A DNA stretch of 64,000 nt, taken from positions 3,741,001 to 3,805,000 of the forward strand of contig NZ_JAVDYB010000001.1 of NCBI RefSeq assembly GCF_031458235.1. The letters run 5' to 3'. The notes under the pieces were generated by a model that worked only from the letters and a program-made list of their open reading frames with translations, did not search any database and was not told where the DNA came from. Shown here piece by piece: positions 7,661 to 14,860 of this stretch. Each line of letters starts with the position of its first letter. Position 1 is the first letter of the stretch. The DNA comes from Catenuloplanes atrovinosus. Its GTDB lineage: Bacteria > Actinomycetota > Actinomycetes > Mycobacteriales > Micromonosporaceae. A program made the translations under genes and the position numbers.

Positions 7661-9223
7661 TCAGTGAACCATGATCGGCGCGGCGGCCGGCTGGTCGTCG
7701 TTCAGGTGCGCGACCTCGCGCTTGCGCGGGAGGAACAGCGCGGGTACGAACGTGCACAGCACCAGGGCGAACGCGACCCAGAAGGTGTGCGCGAACGCGG
7801 TGGCGGCGAAGTCGAGGCCGCGCTGGATGAGCGACGGGTCGATGCCCTGCGCGGACTCGGGGTTGATCTGCGAGCCGATCGCCAGCTGCGCCTCGGTGGC
7901 GGTCTGGCCGTTCGGCAGCGGGACCGGCGTCGAGTCGTTGAGGTTGCTGGTCAGCAGCACGGACATGATCGCGGTGCCGACCGAGCCGCCGATCTGCTGG
8001 AGGATGTTGACCAGGGTGGAGCCGCGCGCGACCTCGTGGCTGGTGAGCGTCTTCAGCGCGGACGTCATGATCGGCATCATCGTGCCGCCCATGCCGAGGC
8101 CCATCACGAACAGCGAGCCGCACAGCAGCCAGTACGACGTGTCCGCGTCCAGCTGGGTGAACGTGAACAGCCCGAGCGCGATCAGGACCAGCGCGAACGG
8201 GACGGTACGGCCGACCGGGACCCGGTCCGCCAGCGTGCCCGCGATCGGCATGGTGACCATCGCGCCGAGGCCCTGCGGCGCCATCAGCAGGCCCGCGTGC
8301 AGCGTCGACTCGCCGCGCACCTGCAGGAAGTAGCTCGGGAACAGCAGTCCGGCGCCCATGAACGCGATGATGAACACGGTGATCGTGATCGAGGCGACGG
8401 TCAGGTTCCGGTTGCGGAACAGCCGCAGGTCGAGCAGCGGGTGCCGGGGCGTGAACGAGTAGAGCACGAAGCCGATCACCAGCAGCGCGCCCACCACCAT
8501 CGGCGCCCACACCTTGGCCGAGCTCATCGTGCCCTCCTCGGGCAGCGACGACAGGCCGAACAGCAGCGACGCCAGGCCCGGCGAGAGCATCAGCATGCCG
8601 AGGAAGTCGAACGACTCGGACGGTTCCGGCGCGTCCTTGGGCAGCACCACGTACGCGTAGATCAGCGCGATGATGCCGATCGGCAGGTTGATCAGGAAGA
8701 TCCAGTGCCAGGTGGCCACGTCGATCAGCCAGCCGCCGAGGATCGGGCCCATGATCGGGCCGAGCAGCATCGGGATGCCGAGCACCGCCATCAGCCGGCC
8801 GATCCGCTCCGGGCCGGCCGCGCGCGTCATGATCGTCATGCCGAGCGGCATCAGCATGCCGCCGCCGAGCCCCTGGAGCACGCGGAACGCGATCAGCGTG
8901 GTGATCGAGTCGGCCATGGCGCAGAGCACGGAACCGATCGTGAACAGCGCGACCGCGGCCATGTAGAGCCGCTTGGTGCCGAACCGGTCGGCCGCCCATC
9001 CGGTGAGCGGGATGACGGTGGCGAGCGCCAGCGTGTACCCCGTCATAGTCCAGGCGACGCGCGCGTAGGAGGCGCCGAACTCCTCCTGGAACGTCGGCAG
9101 CGCCACGCTGACGACCGTCACGTCCAGGATCGACATGATCGCGCCGAGCACGACGACGCCGGCGACCCGCAGGACCGCGCCATCGAGTTTCTGCGATGTG
9201 ACGGGCGCTGATTGACTATTCAT
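7661..9223 (-). CDS. DHA2-type MFS drug/proton antiporter (EmrB/QacA family)
   Basis: A 520-residue multidrug efflux protein. The family motif in the first helix reads SILDVTVVSVALPTFQ, followed by WTMTGYTLALATVIPLTGWAADRFGTKR (motif A) and RVLQGLGGGMLMPLGM. Fourteen membrane segments are expected for this length and family, with a basic C-terminal tail (LPRKREV). Start at 9223 (MNSQS) has a strong GGGGAG ribosome site 6 bp upstream; an in-frame extension to 9265 lacks one. No TetR or MarR gene is adjacent, so regulation is unclear. Exports hydrophobic compounds; substrate unknown. Confidence 0.93.
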   Translation of the reverse strand: MNSQSAPVTSQKLDGAVLRVAGVVVLGAIMSILDVTVVSVALPTFQEEFGASYARVAWTMTGYTLALATVIPLTGWAADRFGTKRLYMAAVALFTIGSVLCAMADSITTLIAFRVLQGLGGGMLMPLGMTIMTRAAGPERIGRLMAVLGIPMLLGPIMGPILGGWLIDVATWHWIFLINLPIGIIALIYAYVVLPKDAPEPSESFDFLGMLMLSPGLASLLFGLSSLPEEGTMSSAKVWAPMVVGALLVIGFVLYSFTPRHPLLDLRLFRNRNLTVASITITVFIIAFMGAGLLFPSYFLQVRGESTLHAGLLMAPQGLGAMVTMPIAGTLADRVPVGRTVPFALVLIALGLFTFTQLDADTSYWLLCGSLFVMGLGMGGTMMPIMTSALKTLTSHEVARGSTLVNILQQIGGSVGTAIMSVLLTSNLNDSTPVPLPNGQTATEAQLAIGSQINPESAQGIDPSLIQRGLDFAATAFAHTFWVAFALVLCTFVPALFLPRKREVAHLNDDQPAAAPIMVH

Positions 9224-9496
9224 GGGCTCCCCCCGCGACAAAAAATCCGGGCCCAGCCTAATCATGACGCCGACTCGTCCGCTTCCGGATTAAAACCGTC
9301 GGCGGTACGGGTGGAGGAGCGCATCACCCCACGTCACGGCCGCTCTCATAGTGACGGGTGTGGCCTTTGTCCACGCTTGCGAAATCATGCCGCAACAATG
9401 CGATGGAGACGATCCTCACTCGCGGAATAACGGACGCCGCGGCGGTAAGTTACCCGCCCGTTGCATACATGCCCAGCCCTCGGTGTGACCTGCGCC
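9224..9496. other. Intergenic region, upstream of MFS pump
   Basis: 273 bp with lower GC than its surroundings and no credible reading frame. It should contain the promoter of the MFS gene on the minus strand. No strong dyad was found. Confidence 0.4.
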
Positions 9497-9506
9497 AAAA
9501 AAGGAC

Positions 9507-9665
9507 TCGGAGGAGCCCGGGCCGCTGGACCCGGCGCGACTGCCGGTCGGCGCGGAGACGGATGCGTATCTGTGCGGGCCGGTCTCGTTCATGCGCACGG
9601 TCCGCGCGGCACTGCCGACCCGCGGCGTGCCGACCGAGCGGGCGACCGTGCCGGCGGCGGTGTAA
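9507..9665 (+). pseudogene. C-terminal relic of a flavohemoprotein (NO dioxygenase)
   Basis: The frame reads GPLDPARLPVGAETDAYLCG then PVSFMRTVRAALPTRGVPTE and stops at 9663-9665. YLCGP-x-x-FMR and the ALxxRGVP helix are the NAD-binding C-terminus of Hmp-type flavohemoproteins. The globin and FAD domains are absent upstream, and the usual end (RIHYEVFG) is replaced by RATVPAAV. It has no start or ribosome site. A both-ends-truncated remnant of a nitric-oxide detoxification gene. Confidence 0.7.
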
Positions 9666-9837
9666 CCGGGCCGAACGGACTCGCGGACGGCCCGGTTCAG
9701 GTGGGTTCCGGCCATGGCCGGCAATCGGGACCCGGGCTCTTGGCACTCCGCGCCCAACATTTCGGCATCGACGACCCGGCCATCGCCTCGGTGACCGGGC
9801 CGGCCACGGGTGCGGTTCCGGCTCGGTCCGTGGCGCG
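9666..9837. other. Intergenic region after flavohemoprotein relic
   Basis: Contains an open stretch reading GIDDPAIASVTGPATG with no start or recognisable homology; probably more degenerate coding DNA. It lies at the 3' end of the toxin/immunity operon. Confidence 0.3.
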
Positions 9838-10377
9838 TCAGCGGCCGGTGGCTTCGAGTTGATCGAATGCCATGTTCCACCACGATTCCGGGTCGGCGAA
9901 CGCGGAGGGATCGACATTGATGAGTTCGGCGCGGATCGCGGCGGCGCGGTCCGCGCGGGCACGGCCGCCCGGGTCGTTGACGATGAGCCGCCCGAGCCGG
10001 TAGAGGAACTCGACGAATGCCGCGAGCGTGCCGTTGACCGCCTCGAAGTTCGGCGTCTCCAGGTCGAGTAGCACGACCGCGCCGGTCACCGAGTCCACGC
10101 AGAAGAGCATCTGTGGATCCTCCGGCGAACTGCCCAGCACGATGTAGATCCGCGGCCCCTCGTCGCCGATCTCAATCTTCAGTTTGGAGAACAGCCCGAT
10201 GCCCTCGACCCGGGTGTCGGCCATGAACAGAATCGGCACGGCGCCCGGCAGGACACCGGCCGGTGGCAGGGCTTCCGGCGGGAGCGGGCTCAGCACGTCG
10301 TCGAATCGCTCGAACGGGAATCGGATCAGTCCCTCGCTTCCCCAGAGGGCGGCGAGCTGGTCGTAGGTGACGGTCAT
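9838..10377 (-). CDS. SUKH-4-like immunity protein
   Basis: A 179-residue protein resembling the SUKH-4 immunity family: N-terminal LWGSEGLIRFPFERF, then GIGLFSKLKIEI, IVLGSSPEDPQMLFCVDSVTGAVVLLDLETP and a C-terminal helix with FVEFLYRLGRLI. SUKH proteins bind and neutralise cognate toxins of polymorphic toxin systems. Its start overlaps the stop of the upstream gene by 4 bp (ATGA), so it is co-translated with the other immunity gene and the nuclease. Last gene of the operon. Confidence 0.82.
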   Translation of the reverse strand: MTVTYDQLAALWGSEGLIRFPFERFDDVLSPLPPEALPPAGVLPGAVPILFMADTRVEGIGLFSKLKIEIGDEGPRIYIVLGSSPEDPQMLFCVDSVTGAVVLLDLETPNFEAVNGTLAAFVEFLYRLGRLIVNDPGGRARADRAAAIRAELINVDPSAFADPESWWNMAFDQLEATGR

Positions 10378-10916
10378 GCGCCCGGTTCCCCGTCCTCGTC
10401 ATCGGAGCCGGCCACACCCTGATCCGCGAGGAAGTTCCACCACTCGTCGTCGTCGGCACCGAGCTCGGCATATCCCGCGCCGAAGACGTAGTAGGCGAGA
10501 AACGAGTCAAGGTCGCTCGCGACTCCCTCGAACTCCTCGCGCATGTACCACTCGTCGCCGTCGGTGCGCGGGAAGTACCAGACGGCGCCGGTCTCGCGGT
10601 GCAGCAGCAGCGGCTCCTCGTGCAGCCTGCCGAAGACGAACCACTTGTCGGGTTCGTCGGAGACGCGGGTGAAGCCCGGCATATCGCCGAGGACGGACTG
10701 GAAATACCCGTACGTGCGCGTGCTGGACAGGCTGAAGGCGCCGGCCAGGATGCCGTCGGCCACCTCCAGCAGTTCCCGTACGGGCTGCGGCACATCGTCG
10801 GGGATCTTGTCGCTCGGCACGGCGCCCTGGATCTCCGCCCAGCTGAGGGTTTCGGGCTGGCCGGCCTCGAGGTCGGCGCGTAACTCCTCAATGAGTTCGC
10901 GCAGGTCCGGATTCAA
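10374..10916 (-). CDS. SMI1/KNR4 (SUKH)-family immunity protein
   Basis: A 180-residue acidic protein. SUKH-type features are PQPVRELLEVADGILAGAFSL, FTRVSDEPDKWFVFGRLHEEPLLLHRETGAVWYFP and SDLDSFLAYYVFGAGY, which follow the order of the SUKH fold (helix, sheet with ligand groove, C-terminal helix). It overlaps the nuclease stop by 4 bp and the next SUKH gene by 4 bp. The two SUKH proteins may both guard against the upstream nuclease, or one may be an orphan acquired from another toxin. Confidence 0.85.
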   Translation of the reverse strand: MNPDLRELIEELRADLEAGQPETLSWAEIQGAVPSDKIPDDVPQPVRELLEVADGILAGAFSLSSTRTYGYFQSVLGDMPGFTRVSDEPDKWFVFGRLHEEPLLLHRETGAVWYFPRTDGDEWYMREEFEGVASDLDSFLAYYVFGAGYAELGADDDEWWNFLADQGVAGSDDEDGEPGA

Positions 10917-11473
10917 TCCACTACCTCTATTCGGATGGGTGTCCCATCGGGCAGGGTCCTGATCTGCTGCCAGATCTGATTACCGATGTCCCGGTTGGTA
11001 TCAGCGTCCAACAACCGTAGATTACTGGCGTCGTCCGCACCCCCCAGCTGCAACTCCCACACATGATCGGGGTCGAGGGTGTCCAGCTTGTCGGTGAGCT
11101 TCCGGGACGTCTCCTTGTCGTGCGGCCAGTACTTCTTCCAGATCGCCTCCCGCACCCGCTGCTTGTACGCCTTGGTGATCGCATCGTTCCGCGCGACCGG
11201 GTTGGCCTGCTTGAACAGCTTGCCGTCGTCGCTGAGCCTCTGCAGTGCGCGCATCTTGCGGTCGAACGGGCCCTGCTTGTACCCGGCCTTGCGCTGAACC
11301 TTGATCGTGACCTCGGGCAGGTTGTTGTTCCGGGTCACCGGCGGCGCGGGCGGTTTACGCGGCTTGGGCGGCTTCGCCGCCGCCTCCACGGCCTTGGTGA
11401 CGAGCGTGCCAGCCTTCGTCGGCTTCTGCGCACCGCCGCGCGCCTTCGAGCCCTTCGGAGCGCTGCTACGCAT
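10913..11473 (-). CDS. HNH/endonuclease VII-type nuclease toxin domain
   Basis: A 186-residue very basic protein. Residues 1-50 are a Lys/Pro/Ala-rich linker; the C-terminal half holds the nuclease signature DHVWELQLGGADDASNLRLL followed by NRDIGNQIWQQI, the H-(x)-ELQxGG-x(5)-N-x(6)-N order of treble-clef nuclease toxins. The presumed metal/catalytic histidine is the H of LDPDHV. The ATG at 11473 lies inside the last codons of the upstream carrier gene (8-bp overlap), in a different frame. In most homologous systems carrier and toxin are one polypeptide; here they are two. SUKH immunity genes follow directly, supporting toxin identity. It would degrade DNA in target or competitor cells. Confidence 0.82.
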   Translation of the reverse strand: MRSSAPKGSKARGGAQKPTKAGTLVTKAVEAAAKPPKPRKPPAPPVTRNNNLPEVTIKVQRKAGYKQGPFDRKMRALQRLSDDGKLFKQANPVARNDAITKAYKQRVREAIWKKYWPHDKETSRKLTDKLDTLDPDHVWELQLGGADDASNLRLLDADTNRDIGNQIWQQIRTLPDGTPIRIEVVD

Positions 11474-11960
11474 TGAGCAGCTCCTGCAGGACCTGATCGA
11501 TGAGCAGACCGACGATCTCCCGCGTGATCATCTGGAAGATCGGGATCTCCAGCAGCGACGCACCGAAGGTGACAGCCGCGGTCGCGATGGCCTGGGCGAC
11601 CTGAAAGACTAGGATCGCCAGCTGGACGATCACCTGAATCTTCAATGCGAGCACGATCGCGGCGCAGGCGATCAGGCCGGTGCCGATCAGCATGGCCGCC
11701 TGCGAGTAGTTCGGCAGCTGGCCGGGACCGCTGTCGGGGTCCGTCCACCACTTCTGGAACGCCTGCATCGACTCGCCGCGATGCTGCGACCAGACGGCAG
11801 TCGCGGCCGCGCCGGCCTCGCCGGACGCGCCGGCGACCACACCGGAGAAGTCCATCCAGGCCTGGCCCATCTCGAACAGCTTCTCCTCGTCGGCCTCCGG
11901 CCATGACAGGCCGATCCACCCGAGCGCGGTGATGAGTTCGCCAGGTAGCTGAAGTCCCAT
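11466..11960 (-). CDS. WXG100-like N-terminal carrier of a type VII toxin
   Basis: A 164-residue helical protein: N-terminal ELITALGWIGLSWPEADEEK, WMDFSGVVAGASGEAGAAA, AFQKWWTD (WxW-type helix-turn region) and a long hydrophobic pair of helices AAMLIGTGLIACAAIVLALK and VIVQLAILVFQVAQAIATAA. This matches the WXG100-like domain found at the N-terminus of CpnT-type and other ESX-exported polymorphic toxins. It ends LLIDQVLQELLNA-stop, exactly where the Pro/Lys linker of the nuclease begins in another frame. It probably escorts the nuclease through a type VII system; no ESX core genes are in the window. Confidence 0.8.
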   Translation of the reverse strand: MGLQLPGELITALGWIGLSWPEADEEKLFEMGQAWMDFSGVVAGASGEAGAAATAVWSQHRGESMQAFQKWWTDPDSGPGQLPNYSQAAMLIGTGLIACAAIVLALKIQVIVQLAILVFQVAQAIATAAVTFGASLLEIPIFQMITREIVGLLIDQVLQELLNA

Positions 11961-11964
11961 GCGC

Positions 11965-12288
11965 TCAGCCCAGCATTCCCTGGATGCCCCGCATCGCGTT
12001 GGCGGCGTCTTGCTCGACCTGCTCGAAGTTGTCCGCCATCTGCGTCAGGTCACTACCCGCCTCGCCGATCTCCTCGGCGGCCAGGCCGATACAGTCCAAC
12101 ACCCAGGCCGAGGCCGCCGTGTACGCCATCCCGATCAGTGAACCGATGTCGTCGGCACCCCATGGCTCCCCGTAGCCCTCCATCCGGGCCTCGAAGGCCT
12201 CCAATTGATCGATGAAGCGCCGGCCGGCGTCGATCACCTGGTCGCCACCGGCACGCAGCTGGGCGGGTTCGACCTCGAAACCGCTCAC
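11965..12288 (-). CDS. EspC/WXG100-like small secreted protein
   Basis: A 107-residue helical hairpin protein: MSGFEVEPAQLRAGGDQV, a central WGADDIGSLIG turn and a second helix ending GMLG. The length, the W-G-x-DD turn and the position fit the ESX-associated EspC-like family. It overlaps the upstream YbaB-like gene by 4 bp and lies 4 bp from the carrier gene. Probably a partner that forms a helical heterodimer with the carrier for export. Confidence 0.78.
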   Translation of the reverse strand: MSGFEVEPAQLRAGGDQVIDAGRRFIDQLEAFEARMEGYGEPWGADDIGSLIGMAYTAASAWVLDCIGLAAEEIGEAGSDLTQMADNFEQVEQDAANAMRGIQGMLG

Positions 12289-12701
12289 CGGGAACCCCCT
12301 CCGGCCATCCGCTGCTGTGCCTCGGTCAGCGTCTGCAGGAACGCGCTGAGACGAGGAACCGCCGTATCGCGTACCTGCTCCAGCTGTTCGGCCAGTTGCG
12401 AGAGATCTCCCGGCGCAGGGACCTGCGCCGTGCCACGCATCGAGTCGATCGCCGCGTTCACCGCCGCGATGACCCGATCACCGACCTCCGCCGAGCCGAG
12501 CCGCATGACCCGCGGGTCCAGGACCAGCGACTCCAATCGGCCGTCAGCGCCGAACTCGGCACGGACCTGCCCATCCTCGGACTCGCCGATCCGGCGTAGG
12601 CGTGCCGTCTCCTCGTCCTCGGGCTCTGCGCCGGTGGCGCGTAGCGCGCCCACCGTAGCGTCCAGCATCCGAGCGAACTCCCCGCTCGCCGGCCCACTCA
12701 T
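12285..12701 (-). CDS. YbaB/EbfC-family protein of the type VII toxin operon
   Basis: 138 residues from the ATG at 12701; another ATG lies two codons upstream (12707). The ribosome site GGGAGGG (12711-12717) is 9 bp from the 12701 start and only 3 bp from the other. The pattern GQVRAEFGADGRLESLVLDPRVM, then VIAAVNAAI and coiled-coil helices before and after, is the YbaB/EbfC fold. In actinobacteria these proteins commonly precede EspC/WXG100 genes; their role there (chaperone or DNA binding) is unsettled. First strongly supported gene of the operon. Confidence 0.78.
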   Translation of the reverse strand: MSGPASGEFARMLDATVGALRATGAEPEDEETARLRRIGESEDGQVRAEFGADGRLESLVLDPRVMRLGSAEVGDRVIAAVNAAIDSMRGTAQVPAPGDLSQLAEQLEQVRDTAVPRLSAFLQTLTEAQQRMAGGGSR

Positions 12702-12882
12702 CGACATACGCCCTCCCGACGGCATGCAAGACACCGCAGAGCGTAGTCAGGACGAGCAACGCCACCCCAGCGCACACACCCCGGGGACGCCTCGCCGTCA
12801 ATATCGAACGCTCGATCAGCGGGTCCTCCGGGTTTCGCGGCGTCAAGGCTCCAGGCGGATCACCGTCGATGGGGTCCGACAT
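12544..12882 (-). CDS. Possible small single-pass membrane protein
   Basis: An open frame of 112 residues beginning MSDPIDGDPPGALTPRNPED with one convincing membrane segment (GVCAGVALLVLTTLCGVLHA) and then an Arg-rich tail. The tail overlaps the YbaB-like gene by about 160 bp in another frame, so only the first 65 residues look natural; the gene may be frameshifted or have lost its stop. No good ribosome site. Included because of its position at the head of the toxin operon. Confidence 0.35.
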   Translation of the reverse strand: MSDPIDGDPPGALTPRNPEDPLIERSILTARRPRGVCAGVALLVLTTLCGVLHAVGRAYVDEWAGERGVRSDAGRYGGRATRHRRRARGRGDGTPTPDRRVRGWAGPCRVRR

Positions 12883-13202
12883 CGCTGCTCGTCCGGCGCC
12901 GCCCCACCCTATCGCCAAGGCAACGGCGGGACGCCGCTCACGTTCGTCGTCGAGCAGATGCATCAGTCGCTGCCGTGTTCTCACCCGGGCAACTGGTGAG
13001 GGCCGCCGAGCGAGCCGGTTCTGCCGCGGATCGACGCCGCCGCAATCCGCGAGGCGACGGCGTCAGCCTGGCGGCGCTCACGGCCACGGCCACCCTTCCG
13101 GGTGGAGCTTCCGCGAACGTAGCCACCTCGGCCTTGCCCCAACGGCCCTCCGCGCGGCCGCCGCGTCGCACCGCTCGGCCACAAGCGTGCCGAAGGCACA
13201 CC
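12883..13202. other. Intergenic region between toxin operon and Clp-N gene
   Basis: 320 bp without a supportable gene. Should contain the promoter of the toxin operon on the minus strand. No clear operator or hairpin was recognised. Confidence 0.35.
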
Positions 13203-14408
13203 CTAGGACCACGACGCCGACTGCCGCAGCCGCACCGTGTCCACGCCGAGGTCGTGCAGCCAGCGCACCGCCGCCGACTCGGCGTCGTCCAGCGCCGCGG
13301 CCAGCACGTGCGTGGTGCCGATGTCCGAATGCCCGGCCGCCCGGGCCAGCTCGCCCGCCCGGTCCAGCGCGTCGATCACCCGGCGGCCCCATACCGGGTC
13401 GCCGGGACGGCCGCCGCTCCACAGTCGCCGCGCGGTCTCCTCCGGGCCGAGCACGTCGCCGGGCTCGGCGCCGTCCGCGGGCTCCGGCGCGGCGGGCAGC
13501 CCGGCGGCGCGCAGCAGCTCGCCACCCCGGTTGTGCGCCCGGAACCGCTCGGCCAGCCGGACGCCGCCCGCCGCCAACTGGGCGTCCAGGCTGAGCACGG
13601 CGAGCAGCAGCGCCTCGGTGGTCACCCGGTCGTGGCCGGCCCGAACCGCCTGGCGCAGCACCTCACTCTCCAGGTTCGGCAGGACCGGGCCGCCCCAACG
13701 TGGATCACGACCGACCCGCCGGGCGACGAAGCCGGTGAGCAGCCGCAGCGGCGCCGGCAACGGCGGGTCCAGCGCCTGCAGCGGGGTGAGCATGCCCAGC
13801 ATCGGCGTGTACGGCTCCACGGCGCTGCCGGGTGCGGACCGGACCGCCCGGGCGATGCCGGGCAGGTCGGCCCCGGCCGCGGCGGCCCAGGCGGTCAGCT
13901 CCGGGTCGGGGTGCCGCAGCGCCGCGGCGGCCAGCACCCCGATCCCGATCCAGCCACCGTCGCCGGCCTGCGCCGCGGCCTCGGCCAGCGCCGTGCGCAG
14001 CCCCGCCGACCAGACCGGGTCCCCGCCCGCGTCGGCGTGGGCCCGGTCCCGGCCGGACAGGTTGCGCAGCACCCACCACCGGGCCTCCCGCAGCGACGCG
14101 GCCCCCGGTCCGTGGGCGACGTCGACCGCCCGCCCGGAGTCCGCACCGCCCGCTGCAGGTTGTCTCACCGCAGCCCCAGGCCGCTCGGCTGGGCCGGCGG
14201 ACTGCCCGGTGGAAGCGTCAGCGCCGAGAGCGTCGGCGGTGAGGCCGGGCAGCCGGTCGCGGAGATCGGCGTGCTCCTTCGCGATCACGGCGAGCAGCAG
14301 GCCGGTTGTCACGGCCGGCCGGCCCCGAACCAGGGCCGCGCGCCAGGCGGCCGCCAATGCCTCGGAACTCGGCAGGTCCGGCTCCGGGCCGAATGGTGCG
14401 TCTCCCAT
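13203..14408 (-). CDS. Clp-N (ClpR) double-domain protein without ATPase
   Basis: A 401-residue protein built of Clp N-terminal repeats and lacking AAA+ motifs. The C-terminal repeat is clearest: ALDRAGELARAAGHSDIGTT, HVLAAALDDAESAAVRWLHD, LGVDTVRLRQ, with a preceding half ESEVLRQAVRAGHDRVTTEALLLAVL. The N-terminal half is more diverged. Such domains bind substrates or adaptors in ClpA/ClpC; stand-alone versions act as adaptors or are uncharacterised. Start at 14408 (MGDAPFG) has only a weak purine-rich ribosome site. Divergent from the MFS exporter gene. Confidence 0.72.
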   Translation of the reverse strand: MGDAPFGPEPDLPSSEALAAAWRAALVRGRPAVTTGLLLAVIAKEHADLRDRLPGLTADALGADASTGQSAGPAERPGAAVRQPAAGGADSGRAVDVAHGPGAASLREARWWVLRNLSGRDRAHADAGGDPVWSAGLRTALAEAAAQAGDGGWIGIGVLAAAALRHPDPELTAWAAAAGADLPGIARAVRSAPGSAVEPYTPMLGMLTPLQALDPPLPAPLRLLTGFVARRVGRDPRWGGPVLPNLESEVLRQAVRAGHDRVTTEALLLAVLSLDAQLAAGGVRLAERFRAHNRGGELLRAAGLPAAPEPADGAEPGDVLGPEETARRLWSGGRPGDPVWGRRVIDALDRAGELARAAGHSDIGTTHVLAAALDDAESAAVRWLHDLGVDTVRLRQSASWS

Positions 14409-14707
14409 CGGAGTTTCTCTTTCGCCGTGCACCGATTGTCGGTCGCGTAGCCCCACCACGAACCTACCGCCTTGGCCGCTCCCGACCAGCCAAAACCGTC
14501 GCGGCCGGCACGACGGACCCTCCGAGAGGATGACGAGTCGACCCTGCCTCGTCGCAAGGTCGCGGCACACCTCGAACTGCCCAGGCGAGACTCACTGTCC
14601 GGATCTCCGGCCGAGCGTGCGGAGTGGGTGGCGGGCGGCAATTTCGGCGAGGCCGGGTTCGTTCCGGTTATCCTGCGTCGGCAGTCGATCCGCAGTGGGG
14701 AGTTGGG

Positions 14708-14764
14708 ATGCGCCTCTTCAAGGTCACGGTCACCGCTTCGCCGCGAGAGCACACCGCGCGTTAG
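14708..14764 (+). CDS. Candidate 18-codon leader peptide of the MFS exporter
   Basis: The frame encodes MRLFKVTVTASPREHTAR then TAG. A strong ribosome site GGGGAG (14697-14702) sits 5 bp before its ATG, better than most genes here. The stop is 96 bp before the exporter's TTG start. Ten bases inside this ORF (14732-14741) are exactly complementary to 14810-14819 in the downstream leader, so translation of the ORF would change the fold of the mRNA. Probably a regulatory peptide of a ribosome-mediated attenuator rather than a functional protein. Confidence 0.55.
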   Translation: MRLFKVTVTASPREHTAR

Positions 14765-14860
14765 TCGGTCCACCGTCGGGCTCCGGCCCACGGTGTGGTG
14801 CTCCTCGCCGCGAAGCGGTCGCTCACGCGACGACCGTTTCCCCTTGCTCGAGGAGCTATT
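14732..14860 (+). promoter_or_regulatory. Attenuator-type 5' leader with SD-sequestering helix
   Basis: Three sets of pairings can be read. GCTCCTCG at 14800-14807 is the exact complement of CGAGGAGC at 14849-14856, which contains the exporter's Shine-Dalgarno. Inside that, 14813-14821 pairs with 14831-14839 (9 bp with one G-U). Competing with both, 14810-14819 pairs perfectly over 10 bp with 14732-14741 inside the leader ORF. A separate hairpin is at 14771-14795. Mutually exclusive helices plus a well-started short ORF are the layout of translational attenuators of resistance genes. Confidence 0.55.
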
